DNA of 64,000 bases from Sva-07 sp963752815 (GCA_963752815.1 CAVVZI010000013.1:90410-154409); one strand, 5' to 3'. Positions 47,565 to 57,264 are shown, counted from the first letter of the stretch. Numbers and translations: made by a program. The notes: generated by a model not told the origin, from the sequence alone.

Positions 47565-48862
47565 CCGAGCAGAGCGGAACGCAGGATCCCGATGTCCTGA
47601 CGTTCATCGTCCGGCTCGGAGCGGCGATGAGCGAGATGGGTGAGCCGTCGTCGATCGTCCAGGAGCGGCTGGTCAAGGTCGCTCTCGCCTTCGGGATCGA
47701 CGCCGCCCGCGTGAGTGCGTTCCCGACCTACTTCATGGTGTCGATGGGGTCGGGGGAGCCGGTCGTGCTCGAGCTCACGACGGCGTTCGGCGTCCAGCTC
47801 CGCCTCGACCAGTTCGCGGCCATCGACCGGCTCGTCGGCGATGCCGAGCAAGGCCTCGTCACCGCCGGTGTAGGACTCCGCCGGCTCGAGGAGATCAGCA
47901 CCTCCGCACCGCGGTTCGGACGGCCCATGAGCGTGCTCGGCTACTGCATCCTCACCGTGGGGTTGTGTCTGATCCTGCATCCCACGGCGAGCGATGTCGC
48001 GGCGGCGGCCGTCTTCGGGGTCGTCGTCGGCCTCCTCCGCACACTGGCCACGACCCGGCCCAACCTGCAGGTGCTGATGCCCGTGCTCGCCGCGTTCGTC
48101 GTCTCGGTACTCGCCGCGACGGCCGTCGAACACGACTGGATCGATCCGGCGCTGCGCGCGGTGGTCGCGTCGCTCGTCGTGTTCCTGCCGGGCGCCACGC
48201 TCACCACCGCCGTGCTCGAGCTCGCCGCCAATCAGATCGTCTCGGGGGCGAGCCGGTTGGTGGCGGGCGCGGTGCAGCTCGCGCTGCTCGCGTTCGGCAT
48301 CCTCGCCGGCGTCGAAGCGGTGGGCGTCCCATCGTCGACGGTGCTCACCGTCGGAGGACAGCGGCTGGGTGACTGGGCGCCCTGGCTCGGCGTGCTCGTG
48401 TTCGCGGTCGGCGTGGCCGGCGCGCACTCGGCACCGAAGTGGGCCCTGCCGATGTTGCTCGTGGTGCTGTACACCGCGTGGATCGGCCAGCTCATCGGCA
48501 ACATCGTCCTCGGCGGATACGTCAGCGCGTTCGTCGGAGCGGCGGCGATGACCCCGATGGCCTACCTGGTCGGCCGCCACCCACCGGCGATGCCCGCCCG
48601 GGCGTCGTTCCTCCCGGGGTTCTGGCTCCTGGTGCCCGGAGCGCTCGGCCTCATCGGACTGACGGAACTCGCGGGCGACGCTGATGCGGCCGGCACGAAC
48701 GATCTCGTCGCCACGGTGTCGTCGATCTTCGCCGTCGCCATCGGCGTGCTGTGCGGCACCTTGATGATCGCGGGCGCCGAGTCGACCAGGGCATGGCTCA
48801 CCACCTCGGGCGTCACCGCCGCGCCGCGCGCGCTGTGGCGGCGGCGATCGTCGTCGGACTGA
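47546..48862 (+). CDS. ThrE-type threonine/serine exporter family protein
   Basis: 438 residues from the ATG at 47546; the GTG at 47561 is an alternative. An N-terminal cytosolic PF06738-type domain ('LGAAMSEMGEPSSIVQERLVKVALAFG' through 'GLRRLEEI') precedes about ten hydrophobic segments in two groups of five (PF06738 and PF12821 halves). The family exports small amino acids in corynebacteria. In this operon the exported compound might be ornithine or citrulline, but nothing in the sequence shows that. The C-terminal helix ends in 'GVLCGTLMIAGAE'. Confidence 0.85.
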   Translation: MVERGVTEQSGTQDPDVLTFIVRLGAAMSEMGEPSSIVQERLVKVALAFGIDAARVSAFPTYFMVSMGSGEPVVLELTTAFGVQLRLDQFAAIDRLVGDAEQGLVTAGVGLRRLEEISTSAPRFGRPMSVLGYCILTVGLCLILHPTASDVAAAAVFGVVVGLLRTLATTRPNLQVLMPVLAAFVVSVLAATAVEHDWIDPALRAVVASLVVFLPGATLTTAVLELAANQIVSGASRLVAGAVQLALLAFGILAGVEAVGVPSSTVLTVGGQRLGDWAPWLGVLVFAVGVAGAHSAPKWALPMLLVVLYTAWIGQLIGNIVLGGYVSAFVGAAAMTPMAYLVGRHPPAMPARASFLPGFWLLVPGALGLIGLTELAGDADAAGTNDLVATVSSIFAVAIGVLCGTLMIAGAESTRAWLTTSGVTAAPRALWRRRSSSD

Positions 48863-48897
48863 CTTCGTCACGCACCGAGCAGCGTCCTGCACCGAAT

Positions 48898-48986
48898 GTT
48901 CACGTCTCTCCGAAATGCGGGATCGTTCCACGGAGCGCGCCGTCGCCGTCGTTCGAGCGGACGGGGCGATTCGGAGAGAGGTGAAC
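48898..48986. terminator. Long-range inverted repeat between convergent genes
   Basis: The left arm GTTCACGTCTCTCCGAA (48898-48914) is matched 16 of 17 by the reverse complement of 48970-48986, with a 55-bp spacer. It lies between the thrE-like and APC permease stops. The arm end GAGGTGAAC also occurs twice upstream of argF, so this could be regulatory instead of a simple terminator. Confidence 0.45.
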
Positions 48987-49023
48987 TCGTGCGTCGGGTC
49001 GTGCTGATCCGGCACCCGGCCCG

Positions 49024-50358
49024 TCAGATCTGAGCAGCCACCGGTGGACCGGTCTGATCGACGCTGTCACGGCGGTGCTTCCACCACGCGTCGATCGCGA
49101 TGCTGCCGACCGTGATGGCGACGAGGGTCACGGCGGTCGCCGGCTCGTCGACGAGGCTCGTGAACACGAACGCCACGAGCACCGCCACGGTCGTCGCCAC
49201 GGCAACCGCCAGGACGAAGACGTTCGCACCGGTCTCGGAACGCACCCGGATGTGGCCGGCGGTGATCAGCGTGAACACCACCAACGCGATCACGCTGCCG
49301 ATCGAGGCGATCGCGCTGAGGTCGAAGAACACGGCGAGGAGCGATGCGGCGACGGCCGTGGCGACCAGGCCGAAGGCGGCCCGCCCGGCGACGAGTGAAC
49401 CCATCACGGGTGGGAACTGCCGTGTCTCGGTCATCTCCTCGCAGAGCCCCTTCGCCGGGTACAGCCCGGCGTTCGTCGCTCCCGACGTGGCGAAGAGCGC
49501 GGTCACGGTCATCATCCAGTAGCCGGCGCGGCCGAGCGTCGGTTCGGCGGCGACGGCGAGGGCGGTGCCACCCGACGCGATCACCTCGTCGACGGTGAGG
49601 GTGCCGAACACGCCGAGGGCGACCGCCACGTAGATCGTGGTGGCGATCCCGAGCGCCAGGTACATGGCCCGCGGGAGCTGATGGCTGGGATTGACCAGAT
49701 CCTTCGCCGTGAACGTGATCACGCCGAATCCCAAGAACGCGAAGAACGTCAGCGCGATGCTGGCGATGATGTCGGCGACCGATGGATAGTTCGACGGTGC
49801 GAGCAGATCAGGGTCGAGGTTCGCCAGCGTCGACACGGCGAAGATGCTGAGGATGCCGATCACCACCACCACGACGAGCGTCTGGACCCGCGCCACGGCC
49901 TTCGATCCGACGACGTTGAGCCCGGTCATCACCACGACGACGCCGACGGCGAACACCTTGGCCCAGTTCTCGTCGCCGTCGGTGGCGGCGCTGCTGGCGT
50001 AGCTCCCGAACGACACCGCGACCATGCCGGTGATGATCGCGTTGGCACCGAGCAACAGCCAGGCGATGACGCCGGTGATGTGCCCGTCGCCGAAACCCTG
50101 GCGCACGTACTCGAGCATCCCGCCGGCCGACGGGTAGCGCGACCCGAACTTGGCGAACGAGTAGCCCTGGAGCATGGCGACGGTGCCGGCGAGGAGGAAC
50201 GAGATCCACACCGCGGCGCCGGCGACCTCGCCGGCCGCGCCGAGCAGCGAGAAGATGCCCGCTCCGACCATTGCGCCGACGCCGATGAAGGCGGCCTGGC
50301 GCACGTTGAGTTGGGCATTGGTCGGAACGACGTCGTCGATCGGACTCGGGGCGGTCAT
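49024..50358 (-). CDS. APC-family amino-acid permease
   Basis: 444 residues with 12 hydrophobic segments. The APC hallmark 'FIGVGAMVGAGIFSLLGAAG' in helix 1 binds the amino-acid backbone. 'SIALTFFAFLGFGVITFTAKDLVNPSHQLPRAM' in helix 6 is also typical. It starts 31 bp behind the LuxR stop on the same strand, so the two form an operon. Proximity to the arginine operon suggests uptake of arginine or a related amino acid; this is a contextual inference. The N-terminus is short and polar, and no extra domain is present. Confidence 0.88.
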   Translation of the reverse strand: MTAPSPIDDVVPTNAQLNVRQAAFIGVGAMVGAGIFSLLGAAGEVAGAAVWISFLLAGTVAMLQGYSFAKFGSRYPSAGGMLEYVRQGFGDGHITGVIAWLLLGANAIITGMVAVSFGSYASSAATDGDENWAKVFAVGVVVVMTGLNVVGSKAVARVQTLVVVVVIGILSIFAVSTLANLDPDLLAPSNYPSVADIIASIALTFFAFLGFGVITFTAKDLVNPSHQLPRAMYLALGIATTIYVAVALGVFGTLTVDEVIASGGTALAVAAEPTLGRAGYWMMTVTALFATSGATNAGLYPAKGLCEEMTETRQFPPVMGSLVAGRAAFGLVATAVAASLLAVFFDLSAIASIGSVIALVVFTLITAGHIRVRSETGANVFVLAVAVATTVAVLVAFVFTSLVDEPATAVTLVAITVGSIAIDAWWKHRRDSVDQTGPPVAAQI

Positions 50359-50389
50359 TGTTCCGTGCCTTTCATCAATTGGTCGTTCG

Positions 50390-52984
50390 TCAGTTCGTGC
50401 GGATCGAGGTCAGCTGCCGCGCCACTTCGGCGGCCTCGGCGCGCGAGCTGACGCCGAGCTTGCGATAGATGACCTTGAGATGGAATTTCAGCGTGTTCAT
50501 GGAGATGTAGAGCTCGTTCGCGATCTCCTGCAGCGTGAGCCGGCTCGGCAGGAACCGCACCACGTCGCGTTCGCGATCCGTCAGCGGTTCGATCCCTGCT
50601 GACCGCTCCGACCGGCTGTCGTGCTCGATCGCCAGCGCGTTGGCGGATGCCCGGCGCACACGATCGAGCCAACTGGCCGGCGCCCGCCAGGCACAGCGTT
50701 CGACGAGTTCGACGGCGGCGCGGCCCTGCGCCGCCACGGTCTGGACCATGCCGTGTGCCACCGCGGTCTCCACCGCGGTGGTGGCGAACTTGAGCGCCTC
50801 CTCGTGTTCGCCGGCGGCCACCGAACGCAGCAGCGCGAGCACCACGTCGTGCCGGCGCACCGCGGGACGGCGTCGTCGAGTGCAACACGCGCCGCATCGT
50901 GGTCGGCGTGCACGAGCATCGTCCGGGCGCGTGCGACGGGTTGCCAGAACGGGTCGGCGATCTCGCTGACCCACCGTTCGGCGTCATCGATCTCGTCGGC
51001 CGCCAACGCGACGTCGGCTTCGCACCGTGCGACGAGCGTGCGGGCCCCCGTGCCGGACATCGTGCGATCGACCGAACCCCGCAACGTGTCCAAGGCCGCC
51101 CGCGCCGAGTCGATGGCGCCGTTGTCGAGATGGGCCGCCACGAGTTCGACCAGGGCGCGGATCCTGACGTAGGTCGTCGGAGCGACGTCGGTCGCGGCCA
51201 ATGCCTCGAGCCCCTCGATGACGCCGTCTTCATCGCCGATCTCGCGGCGCGCGATCAGCTCCGCGAGGCGGAGTTCGTCGCCGAGGATCGCCATGTTGGT
51301 GACGTCGGCGAACTCGCGCACTCCACCGGCGGTCTGGAGCGCAGCGAGCGGGCTGACCGGCGAGCGCCTCGCCGAGCGCACGAACGCCCTCGAACGACAG
51401 ACGGCGGACCGGATCCTGGACGAGTTCGAAATCGGCACGCCGGACGTCGTCGTCGTCATCGTGCCAGCGCTCGGACAGCGCGACGTCGCGGGCCACCATG
51501 TTGAAGCCGAAGCGCCCGAAGGAATCGAGAATCCACTCCGGACCGAGTGCGGCCATCGACTGGCGGGCCAACCGGCCACCGTCGACCCAGTCGCCCCGCA
51601 CGGTGGCGGCGACCGACTGCAACAGCGTCAGCCGGGCGGCGAGCACGCCGTGGACCGGCGACCGCTGCGCCCACCACGAGAGTCGCGCGACACCGTCGAG
51701 GAACCGCGCCGCGGTCGACGAGCACCTGACACCAGGTGAACTCCATCGTCGCCGCGAAATCGGTGGCGTACGCGTCGACCGGCAGCGCCTTGATCGTGTT
51801 CCGCACGACGTCGTAGCGGCCGGCGTCGTAGAGCGAGAGGTGAATCGAACTCAGCAGCCGCAACGCATCGCGGTGGCGCCCGGCGCGCGCCAGGTGCTCG
51901 AGGGCGTCGGCGAACTCGCCATCGGCTTCCGAGGCTGGCGGCGGCGCGCCCGTGCAGCTCACGGGCGCGCTCGGGGTCCTCCTCGAGCTGCGCCAGGAGC
52001 ACTTCGCGCACGACCGGGTGGAGTTCGTACTGGCCGCCACCCCGACGGGAAACGAACAGACCACGCTCGAACGCGCAGTGCAGGAGCACGTCGGCATCGT
52101 CGCGTCCACTGAGGTTCCGGGCGATCCGGACGTTCACACGACCGACGACGGCGACTTCCCGGAGCAGCCCGACGAGTTCATCCGGCTCGTCGCGGAATGC
52201 CTCAGCCATCAGGTAGTCCGCGGTGGTCTGGATCGCCGACGCCGCGGACCGTGACGCGAGAGCGAACAGCTGGAGACCCGCGGCCCACCCATCGACGCGG
52301 GCGATCGTGTCGCTGATCCACGCCTCGTCGGCGTCGGGCGTCAGGCGAGGGAGCAGCTCGGCGGCCTCGGTCGCGGAGAACCGCAGATCGTCGAAGTCGA
52401 CCGTGGCCAGTCGACCATCGAGTCGCGCCCGATCGAGCGACAGCGCCGGCACCGATCGGGAGACGACGACGAGCTGGAGCCCGACGGGCTGATGCCGGAG
52501 GAGGTGACGGAACATGCCGATCAATTCGGGCTGACCGGCAATGACATGGAAATCGTCCAGCACGAGGGTCGCCGGATCTCCGGTCGCCCGGTCGAGCGCC
52601 ATGACGAGCTCGTCGGCGAGGACGCCGGAAGGAACGTTGTCGTGCAACAGCGTGTTGAGACCGTCGAGGCTTCCGGGTCGCACCCGGTCGATGGCCGCGA
52701 AGAGATCCGTCCAGAACTCCGCCGCCGACGCGGTCGCGCTCGTCGAGCGTGAGCCACGAGACGGGCCTCGCGAGCGACGACGCCCAGTCGGCGACGAGGC
52801 TCGTCTTGCCCGACCCGGCGGGACCGTGGACGACCACCACTCCCTCCGGCCCCGCGGCATCGAGCTGGTCGATCAGCCGTTGCCGTGGGAGGTTGCACGC
52901 GGGCGGCGGCGGGACGCGCAGTTTGATCGCCGAATGTGCCGACACACGCGCCGGTTCACCACGGTCTGCACGAAGAGTTGTCAT
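50390..52984 (-). CDS. MalT-type LuxR-family transcriptional activator, five frame breaks
   Basis: About 865 residues joined from six segments (breaks near 52725, 51945, 51718, 51365 and 50870). An N-terminal STAND NTPase has the P-loop HGPAGSGKTS (about residue 55) and Walker B 'TLVLDDFHVI'. Next come 'VDGWAAGLQLFALA' and 'ELHPVVREVLLAQL', then long helical TPR-like sensor repeats. The C-terminal LuxR helix-turn-helix reads 'PLTDRERDVVRFLPSRLTLQEIANELYISMNTLKFHLKVIYRKLG'. MalT-type proteins assemble on DNA when ligand and ATP bind. It heads an operon with the APC permease and is divergent from a P-type ATPase. The ligand is unknown; arginine-pathway control is plausible. Confidence 0.88.
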
Positions 52985-53155
52985 GCCGCCCTCTCGACCT
53001 CGACGTCCCGAGCACGTTGCACATCGTTCACGTTGTCACTTCAGAGCGGACGGTACCACCCGCCCCTCGGCGGACCGGCGATCGCGCGTGCGCGCAAAGT
53101 GGTCGCGTGTGGACTAGACCATGAATCGTTCCAACGCCAGACCGATCGGACGCAC

Positions 53156-55906
53156 ATGACCGTGACCCAAGATGAGCCAACCGCCGACACGGCCTGGTGG
53201 TCACTGACCCCAGAGGATGCGGCCGCCCGCCTGAGCGTCGACGCCGACGAAGGACTGTCGGCCGACGAGGTGGAACGCCGGTTGGCCCAGTACGGACCGA
53301 ACGAGATCGCGACCGAACCGCCACCGAGCACATGGTCGATCGCCAAGGGTCAGCTGACCAACCCGATGAACATCATGTTGATCGTCGTGGCGATCGTCAG
53401 CTACGCGATCGATCAGGTCCTCACGGGCGTGATCGTGACGGCGCTCGTGGCGTTCAACGTGATCATGGGCACGAACCAGGAGCGCAAGGCGCTCGCCAGC
53501 GTCGAGGCGTTGGAGCAACTCCAGGTGTCCCACGCCCGCGTCCGTCGCGACGGCAAGGTGCAGGAGATCCACGCCAGCGGAGTCGTACCCGGCGACATCG
53601 TGCTGGTCGAAGCCGGCGATCTGATGCCGGCCGACGGACGGCTCCTCGTGTCGGCGACGCTCGAGACGCAGGAAGCGTCACTCACCGGCGAGAGTGCGCC
53701 GGTCGCCAAGGACCGCGCGGTGCTTCCCCCCGGTGAGACCGCGCTCGGCGACCGCACGAACATGGTGTTCCAGAACACGCAGGTCACCCGCGGCTCCGCC
53801 ACGCTGGTCGTCACGTCGACGGGCGAAGCGACCCAGATGGGTCACATCGCCGACATGGTGTTGGCGACCAAACGCACGAAGTCACCGCTCCAGCAGGAAC
53901 TCGACGGCCTCACCGAGGTGTTCGGGGTGCTGGCCGCGATCGCCGTCGCCATCATCGCCGTCGTCGGCGTGATCCGCGACCAGGACTTCGAGACGCTCGC
54001 GCTGTTGTGCGTCTCCACGGCGATCGCGGCGATCCCGACGGGCCTGCCGACGTTCGTGCAGACGATCCTGTCGTCGGGAGCCCGCCGACTGGCGGAGGCC
54101 AAGGCGGTCGTCAAGACACTGACCGACGTCGAAACGCTCGGCGGCACGACGGTGATCAACAGCGACAAGACCGGGACGCTGACGATGAACGCCATGACGG
54201 CGACCACGATGCTCGCGGGCGGCGCGTGGTTCAAGATCGACGGCGGCGGCTACGCGAAGACCGGTGCCGTCCTGAGTGTCGCCGGCGAGCCGACGCCCGA
54301 TTTCCACCAGCTGGCGCTCGGCCTGACGCTGTGCAGCGACGCCACCGTCGGGGACGACGGATCGGTGATCGGCGATCCGACCGAAGCGGCCTTCGTGGTG
54401 CTGGCCGCCAAGCTCGGCGTCGATGCCGAGGAGACCCGACGGTCGTTGCCGCGGCGGGCCGAGGTGCCGTTCGATTCCGAGTACAAGTTCATGGCGACGT
54501 TCCACGACCGCCCGGAGTGGCTGGCCGCCGGCGTGCTCCGGCAACCGCACTTCACGACGATCAAGGGTGCGCCGGACATGGTGCTCGATCGCTGCACCCA
54601 CGTGCTGTGGCACGGCGAGCAGGTGCCGATCGACGAACGGCGCGACGACCTGCTCGCGGCGAACCAGCGGCTGTCGGAGCAGGGCCTGCGTGTGCTGGCG
54701 TTCGCGGTGCGTGACCTCGACGGCGACGCGATGACCACGGCGATCGGCGACCCGATGGGAGCGGTGAACGACCTGCTGTTCGTGGCGCTGGTCGGCATCA
54801 TCGACCCGTTGCGCGCCGAAGCGAAGGAGGCCGTCACGCGTGCGCTGGCCGCCGGCGTCGACGTCCGCATGATCACCGGCGACCACACGATCACCGCTCG
54901 GGCGATCGCCAACGAGCTCGGGCTGGGGCCGGGCGTCAAGACGGGCGCCGAACTCAACGCGATGACCGACGCCGAAGTCGATCGCGGCGCTGCCGCAGCT
55001 GCACGTGTTCGGTCGCGTCGCACCGGAGGACAAGGTCCGCCTGGCCCGCCTCATGCAGGAGGCCGGCGAGGTCGTGGCGATGACCGGCGATGCGGTCAAC
55101 GATGCGGCGGCGCTCAAGCAGGCCGACGTCGGCGTGGCGATGGGCAGTGGATCCGAGGTGACGAAACAGGCCGCCAAGATGATCCTGACCGACGACAACT
55201 TCGCCACGCTCGTGAACGCCGTCGACCTCGGCCGCGACATCTACCGGCGGATCTCGTCGTACATCAAGCTGCAGCTCACGATCCTGTCGTCGGTGCTGCA
55301 GCTGATGCTGCTGGCCACGATCTTCAACATCAACGAGGGCGTCGCCCTGTTCCCGATGATGTTGCTGTTCTGCAAGCTGTTCGTCGTCGTCACGGTGGTG
55401 ATCGGCTTCGTCGTCGACGTGCCCGACCCCGGTGTGATGCAGCGGCCGCCGCGCAAGCCCGGCACCCGCATCGTCACCAACCCGCAGATCGTCCGGTGGT
55501 TGATCAGTGGCTTCCTCATCGCCTTCGGTGCGCTGTCCCTCCTGATGTGGGGGCCCGACGAGCCGAGCACCGAATTCCCGTCGATCTCGATGACGATGGC
55601 GTTCGCGGTCGTCGCCCTCAGCGCCGTCAACATGGGGCTCGTGATGCGGCGCGAGCGCGAGCCGGTCTGGGCGACCCCCGTGTTCCCCTACCTCGGTTGG
55701 ATCCTGCTCGGCTGGATCCTCACCGTGTTGGCGGTCGAGTTGGGCATCCTGCAGCGGATGCTGCTCACCGAGTCGCTCAGCGGCTCCCAGTGGGCGTGTG
55801 CATCGGCCTGTCGGCGATGTCACCGGGAGTCATCTGGATCGACAAGACGATCCAGATCCGCAAGCTCGACCGCAGCACGCACCCCGCCCTGGCGACCGCC
55901 GCCTGA
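53156..55906 (+). CDS. P2-type cation-transporting ATPase (second), two frame breaks
   Basis: About 915 residues from the ATG at 53156, with breaks near 54985 and 55795. Actuator 'SLTGESAP', phosphorylation site 'NSDKTGTLTMN' (Asn in place of the usual Cys), 'KGAPDMVLDRC' and 'MITGDHTITARA' are intact. The hinge reads 'TGDAVNDAAALKQADVG', where the family norm is TGDGVNDAPALKKAD. The M4 motif is IPTGLP, as in the first ATPase. The two pumps share the same N-terminal cation-ATPase domain and C-terminal helices and are clearly paralogous. It is divergent from the MalT-type regulator (172-bp gap), which may control it. The ion cannot be assigned. Confidence 0.87.
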   Translation: MTVTQDEPTADTAWWSLTPEDAAARLSVDADEGLSADEVERRLAQYGPNEIATEPPPSTWSIAKGQLTNPMNIMLIVVAIVSYAIDQVLTGVIVTALVAFNVIMGTNQERKALASVEALEQLQVSHARVRRDGKVQEIHASGVVPGDIVLVEAGDLMPADGRLLVSATLETQEASLTGESAPVAKDRAVLPPGETALGDRTNMVFQNTQVTRGSATLVVTSTGEATQMGHIADMVLATKRTKSPLQQELDGLTEVFGVLAAIAVAIIAVVGVIRDQDFETLALLCVSTAIAAIPTGLPTFVQTILSSGARRLAEAKAVVKTLTDVETLGGTTVINSDKTGTLTMNAMTATTMLAGGAWFKIDGGGYAKTGAVLSVAGEPTPDFHQLALGLTLCSDATVGDDGSVIGDPTEAAFVVLAAKLGVDAEETRRSLPRRAEVPFDSEYKFMATFHDRPEWLAAGVLRQPHFTTIKGAPDMVLDRCTHVLWHGEQVPIDERRDDLLAANQRLSEQGLRVLAFAVRDLDGDAMTTAIGDPMGAVNDLLFVALVGIIDPLRAEAKEAVTRALAAGVDVRMITGDHTITARAIANELGLGPGVKTGAELNAMTDAEVDRGAAAAARVRSRRTGGQGPPGPPHAGGRRGRGDDRRCGQRCGGAQAGRRRRGDGQWIRGDETGRQDDPDRRQLRHARERRRPRPRHLPADLVVHQAAAHDPVVGAAADAAGHDLQHQRGRRPVPDDVAVLQAVRRRHGGDRLRRRRARPRCDAAAAAQARHPHRHQPADRPVVDQWLPHRLRCAVPPDVGARRAEHRIPVDLDDDGVRGRRPQRRQHGARDAARARAGLGDPRVPLPRLDPARLDPHRVGGRVGHPAADAAHRVAQRLPVGVCIGLSAMSPGVIWIDKTIQIRKLDRSTHPALATAA

Positions 55907-55932
55907 TCGAGGCCGGCCGACCCTCCGATCAG
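55903..55932. terminator. Hairpin overlapping two convergent stop codons
   Basis: CTGATCGAGG (55903-55912) pairs with CCTCCGATCAG (55922-55932) with a one-base bulge and a 9-nt loop. It covers the ends of the ATPase and SRPBCC genes and could terminate both. Confidence 0.55.
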
Positions 55933-56388
55933 GAGAAGTGGGCGATCAGGTTCCGCACCGAATCGGCCACGTTGTCCTCGTGGCGCTTCGGATACCCGGC
56001 GAGTCGCAGCGCGGGCGGGAACTTCGCCGTCGACATGTCGAACGTCTCGGTCACCTGGGTGCCCCCGTCGACCGGCTCGAGCTCCCACCGCCAACGGTGC
56101 CCACCGAAGTGGCACCACGCGATCAGGTGGTCCTGTTCGAACTCGACGACCTTCGACGACACGCGGTACGGCACGCCGACTTTCATCTTCATCCCGAACC
56201 TGCTGTCCATCGACAACTCTTCGTCGCCCGTCCGCGAGCCCTTGACCGTGCCATCGCCGCTGAGTTCGCTGTGGTTCGCCGGCCGGCGGAGGAAGTCGAA
56301 CACCGCGTCGGGCGTGGCCGGAACGAGTTCCGGTGGCCGAGACGGTGTCTTCGGTGATGGTTGTGGTGACGTCCTGATCGGTGGCCAT
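55929..56388 (-). CDS. SRPBCC-family protein, one frame break
   Basis: About 153 residues from the ATG at 56388. The first 17 residues lie in one frame. After a break near 56335 the sequence continues 'PPELVPATPDAVFDFLRRPANHSELSG' to the stop at 55929. START-like helix-grip pattern: an early helix with P-x-x-V-F-D-F, strands 'FGMKMKVGVPYRVSSKVVEFEQDHLIAWCHFGG' and 'WRWELEPVDGGTQVTETFDMS', and a long C-terminal helix. Such proteins bind hydrophobic ligands. It is divergent from the response regulator; no operon partner. Confidence 0.78.
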
Positions 56389-56456
56389 CGACCCATGCTG
56401 TCATGTCGCCGGACCATCGCCGCGCGGTCGATGTCGGCCCGCGTCCGGCTGCGTTT

Positions 56457-56484
56457 GCTGTGCGCGAGCTGTGTGCCTGCTGTG
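56457..56484. promoter_or_regulatory. Three GCTGTG direct repeats at 11-bp spacing
   Basis: GCTGTG occurs at 56457, 56468 and 56479, separated by 5-bp spacers, so it recurs once per helical turn. The array ends 50 bp before the response-regulator start. Tandem hexamers at 11 bp are the typical target of OmpR/PhoB-type regulators, which suggests autoregulation. Confidence 0.6.
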
Positions 56485-56534
56485 GCGGGGCTCCGAATGC
56501 AGCCGGAAGCGTTGGGGGTTGATGACGGCGCGAC

Positions 56535-57263
56535 ATGATGAAGGCCGTGCGTGACGAGGGCGTCGGTGAGCGGCGTGTGCTGGTGGTCGATGACGAGTAC
56601 TCGATCGTCGATGCGGTCGCCACGGCGTTGCGCTACGAGGGCTTCACGGTCACGACGGCGGCATCGGGGCGTACCGCGTTGGCCGCGGTGCAGGAGGGTG
56701 CTTTCGAGCTGATCGTCCTCGACGTGATGCTGCCCGACGTCGACGGTTTCGAGGTGGCGCGACGAGTCCGTGCCGATGGGATCGATACCCCGATTCTGTT
56801 CCTCACGGCGCGAACGGCGCTCGACGACAAGGCCGCTGGGTTCGGGGCGGGCGCCGACGACTACGTGACCAAGCCGTTCTCGTTGGCCGAGGTCGTGATG
56901 CGGGTCCAGGCGATCCTGCGACGCTCGGTCGGCGCTCCCGACGCCGGCGGTGGCGAGCACCTGTTGCGGTTCGCCGATGTCGTGATGGACACCGACGCGC
57001 ACCAGGTGTGGCGGGCCGACGAACCGATGCAGCTCACGGCTACCGAGTTCAGGCTGCTCAAGTTCTTCCTCATGAACCCGGGGCGCGTGCTGTCGAAGTC
57101 GCAGATCCTCGATCACGTGTGGCACTACGACTTCGACGGCGACTCGAACGTGTTGGAGACCTACGTCAGCTATCTGCGCCGCAAGCTGAACGAACACGGC
57201 TCGGCGCTCATCCACACCGTCCGACTCGTGGGCTACGTGTTGCGCGACGATCCGAGCGAATGA
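56535..57263 (+). CDS. OmpR-family response regulator
   Basis: 242 residues. The receiver domain has the acidic pair Asp19-Asp20, phospho-acceptor Asp63 ('LIVLDVMLPDVDG'), a conserved Thr in 'FLTART' and Lys113 ('VTKPFS'). The C-terminal winged helix contains 'MQLTATEFRLLKFFLMNPGRVLSKSQILDHVWHYDFDGDSNVLETYVSYLRRKL', which is the OmpR/PhoB recognition region. Its closest style is actinobacterial MprA/TrcR/PrrA-type regulators. The kinase gene starts one base after its stop. The GCTGTG array upstream is a candidate binding site. Confidence 0.95.
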   Translation: MMKAVRDEGVGERRVLVVDDEYSIVDAVATALRYEGFTVTTAASGRTALAAVQEGAFELIVLDVMLPDVDGFEVARRVRADGIDTPILFLTARTALDDKAAGFGAGADDYVTKPFSLAEVVMRVQAILRRSVGAPDAGGGEHLLRFADVVMDTDAHQVWRADEPMQLTATEFRLLKFFLMNPGRVLSKSQILDHVWHYDFDGDSNVLETYVSYLRRKLNEHGSALIHTVRLVGYVLRDDPSE

Positions 57264-57264
57264 C

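Noticed and set aside
46151..49015. A 954-residue minus-strand ORF across DUF6325, SHOCT and thrE
   Set aside because: Arg/Gly/Asp-rich low-complexity translation antisense to well-supported genes; no motifs. Typical of high-GC shadow frames.
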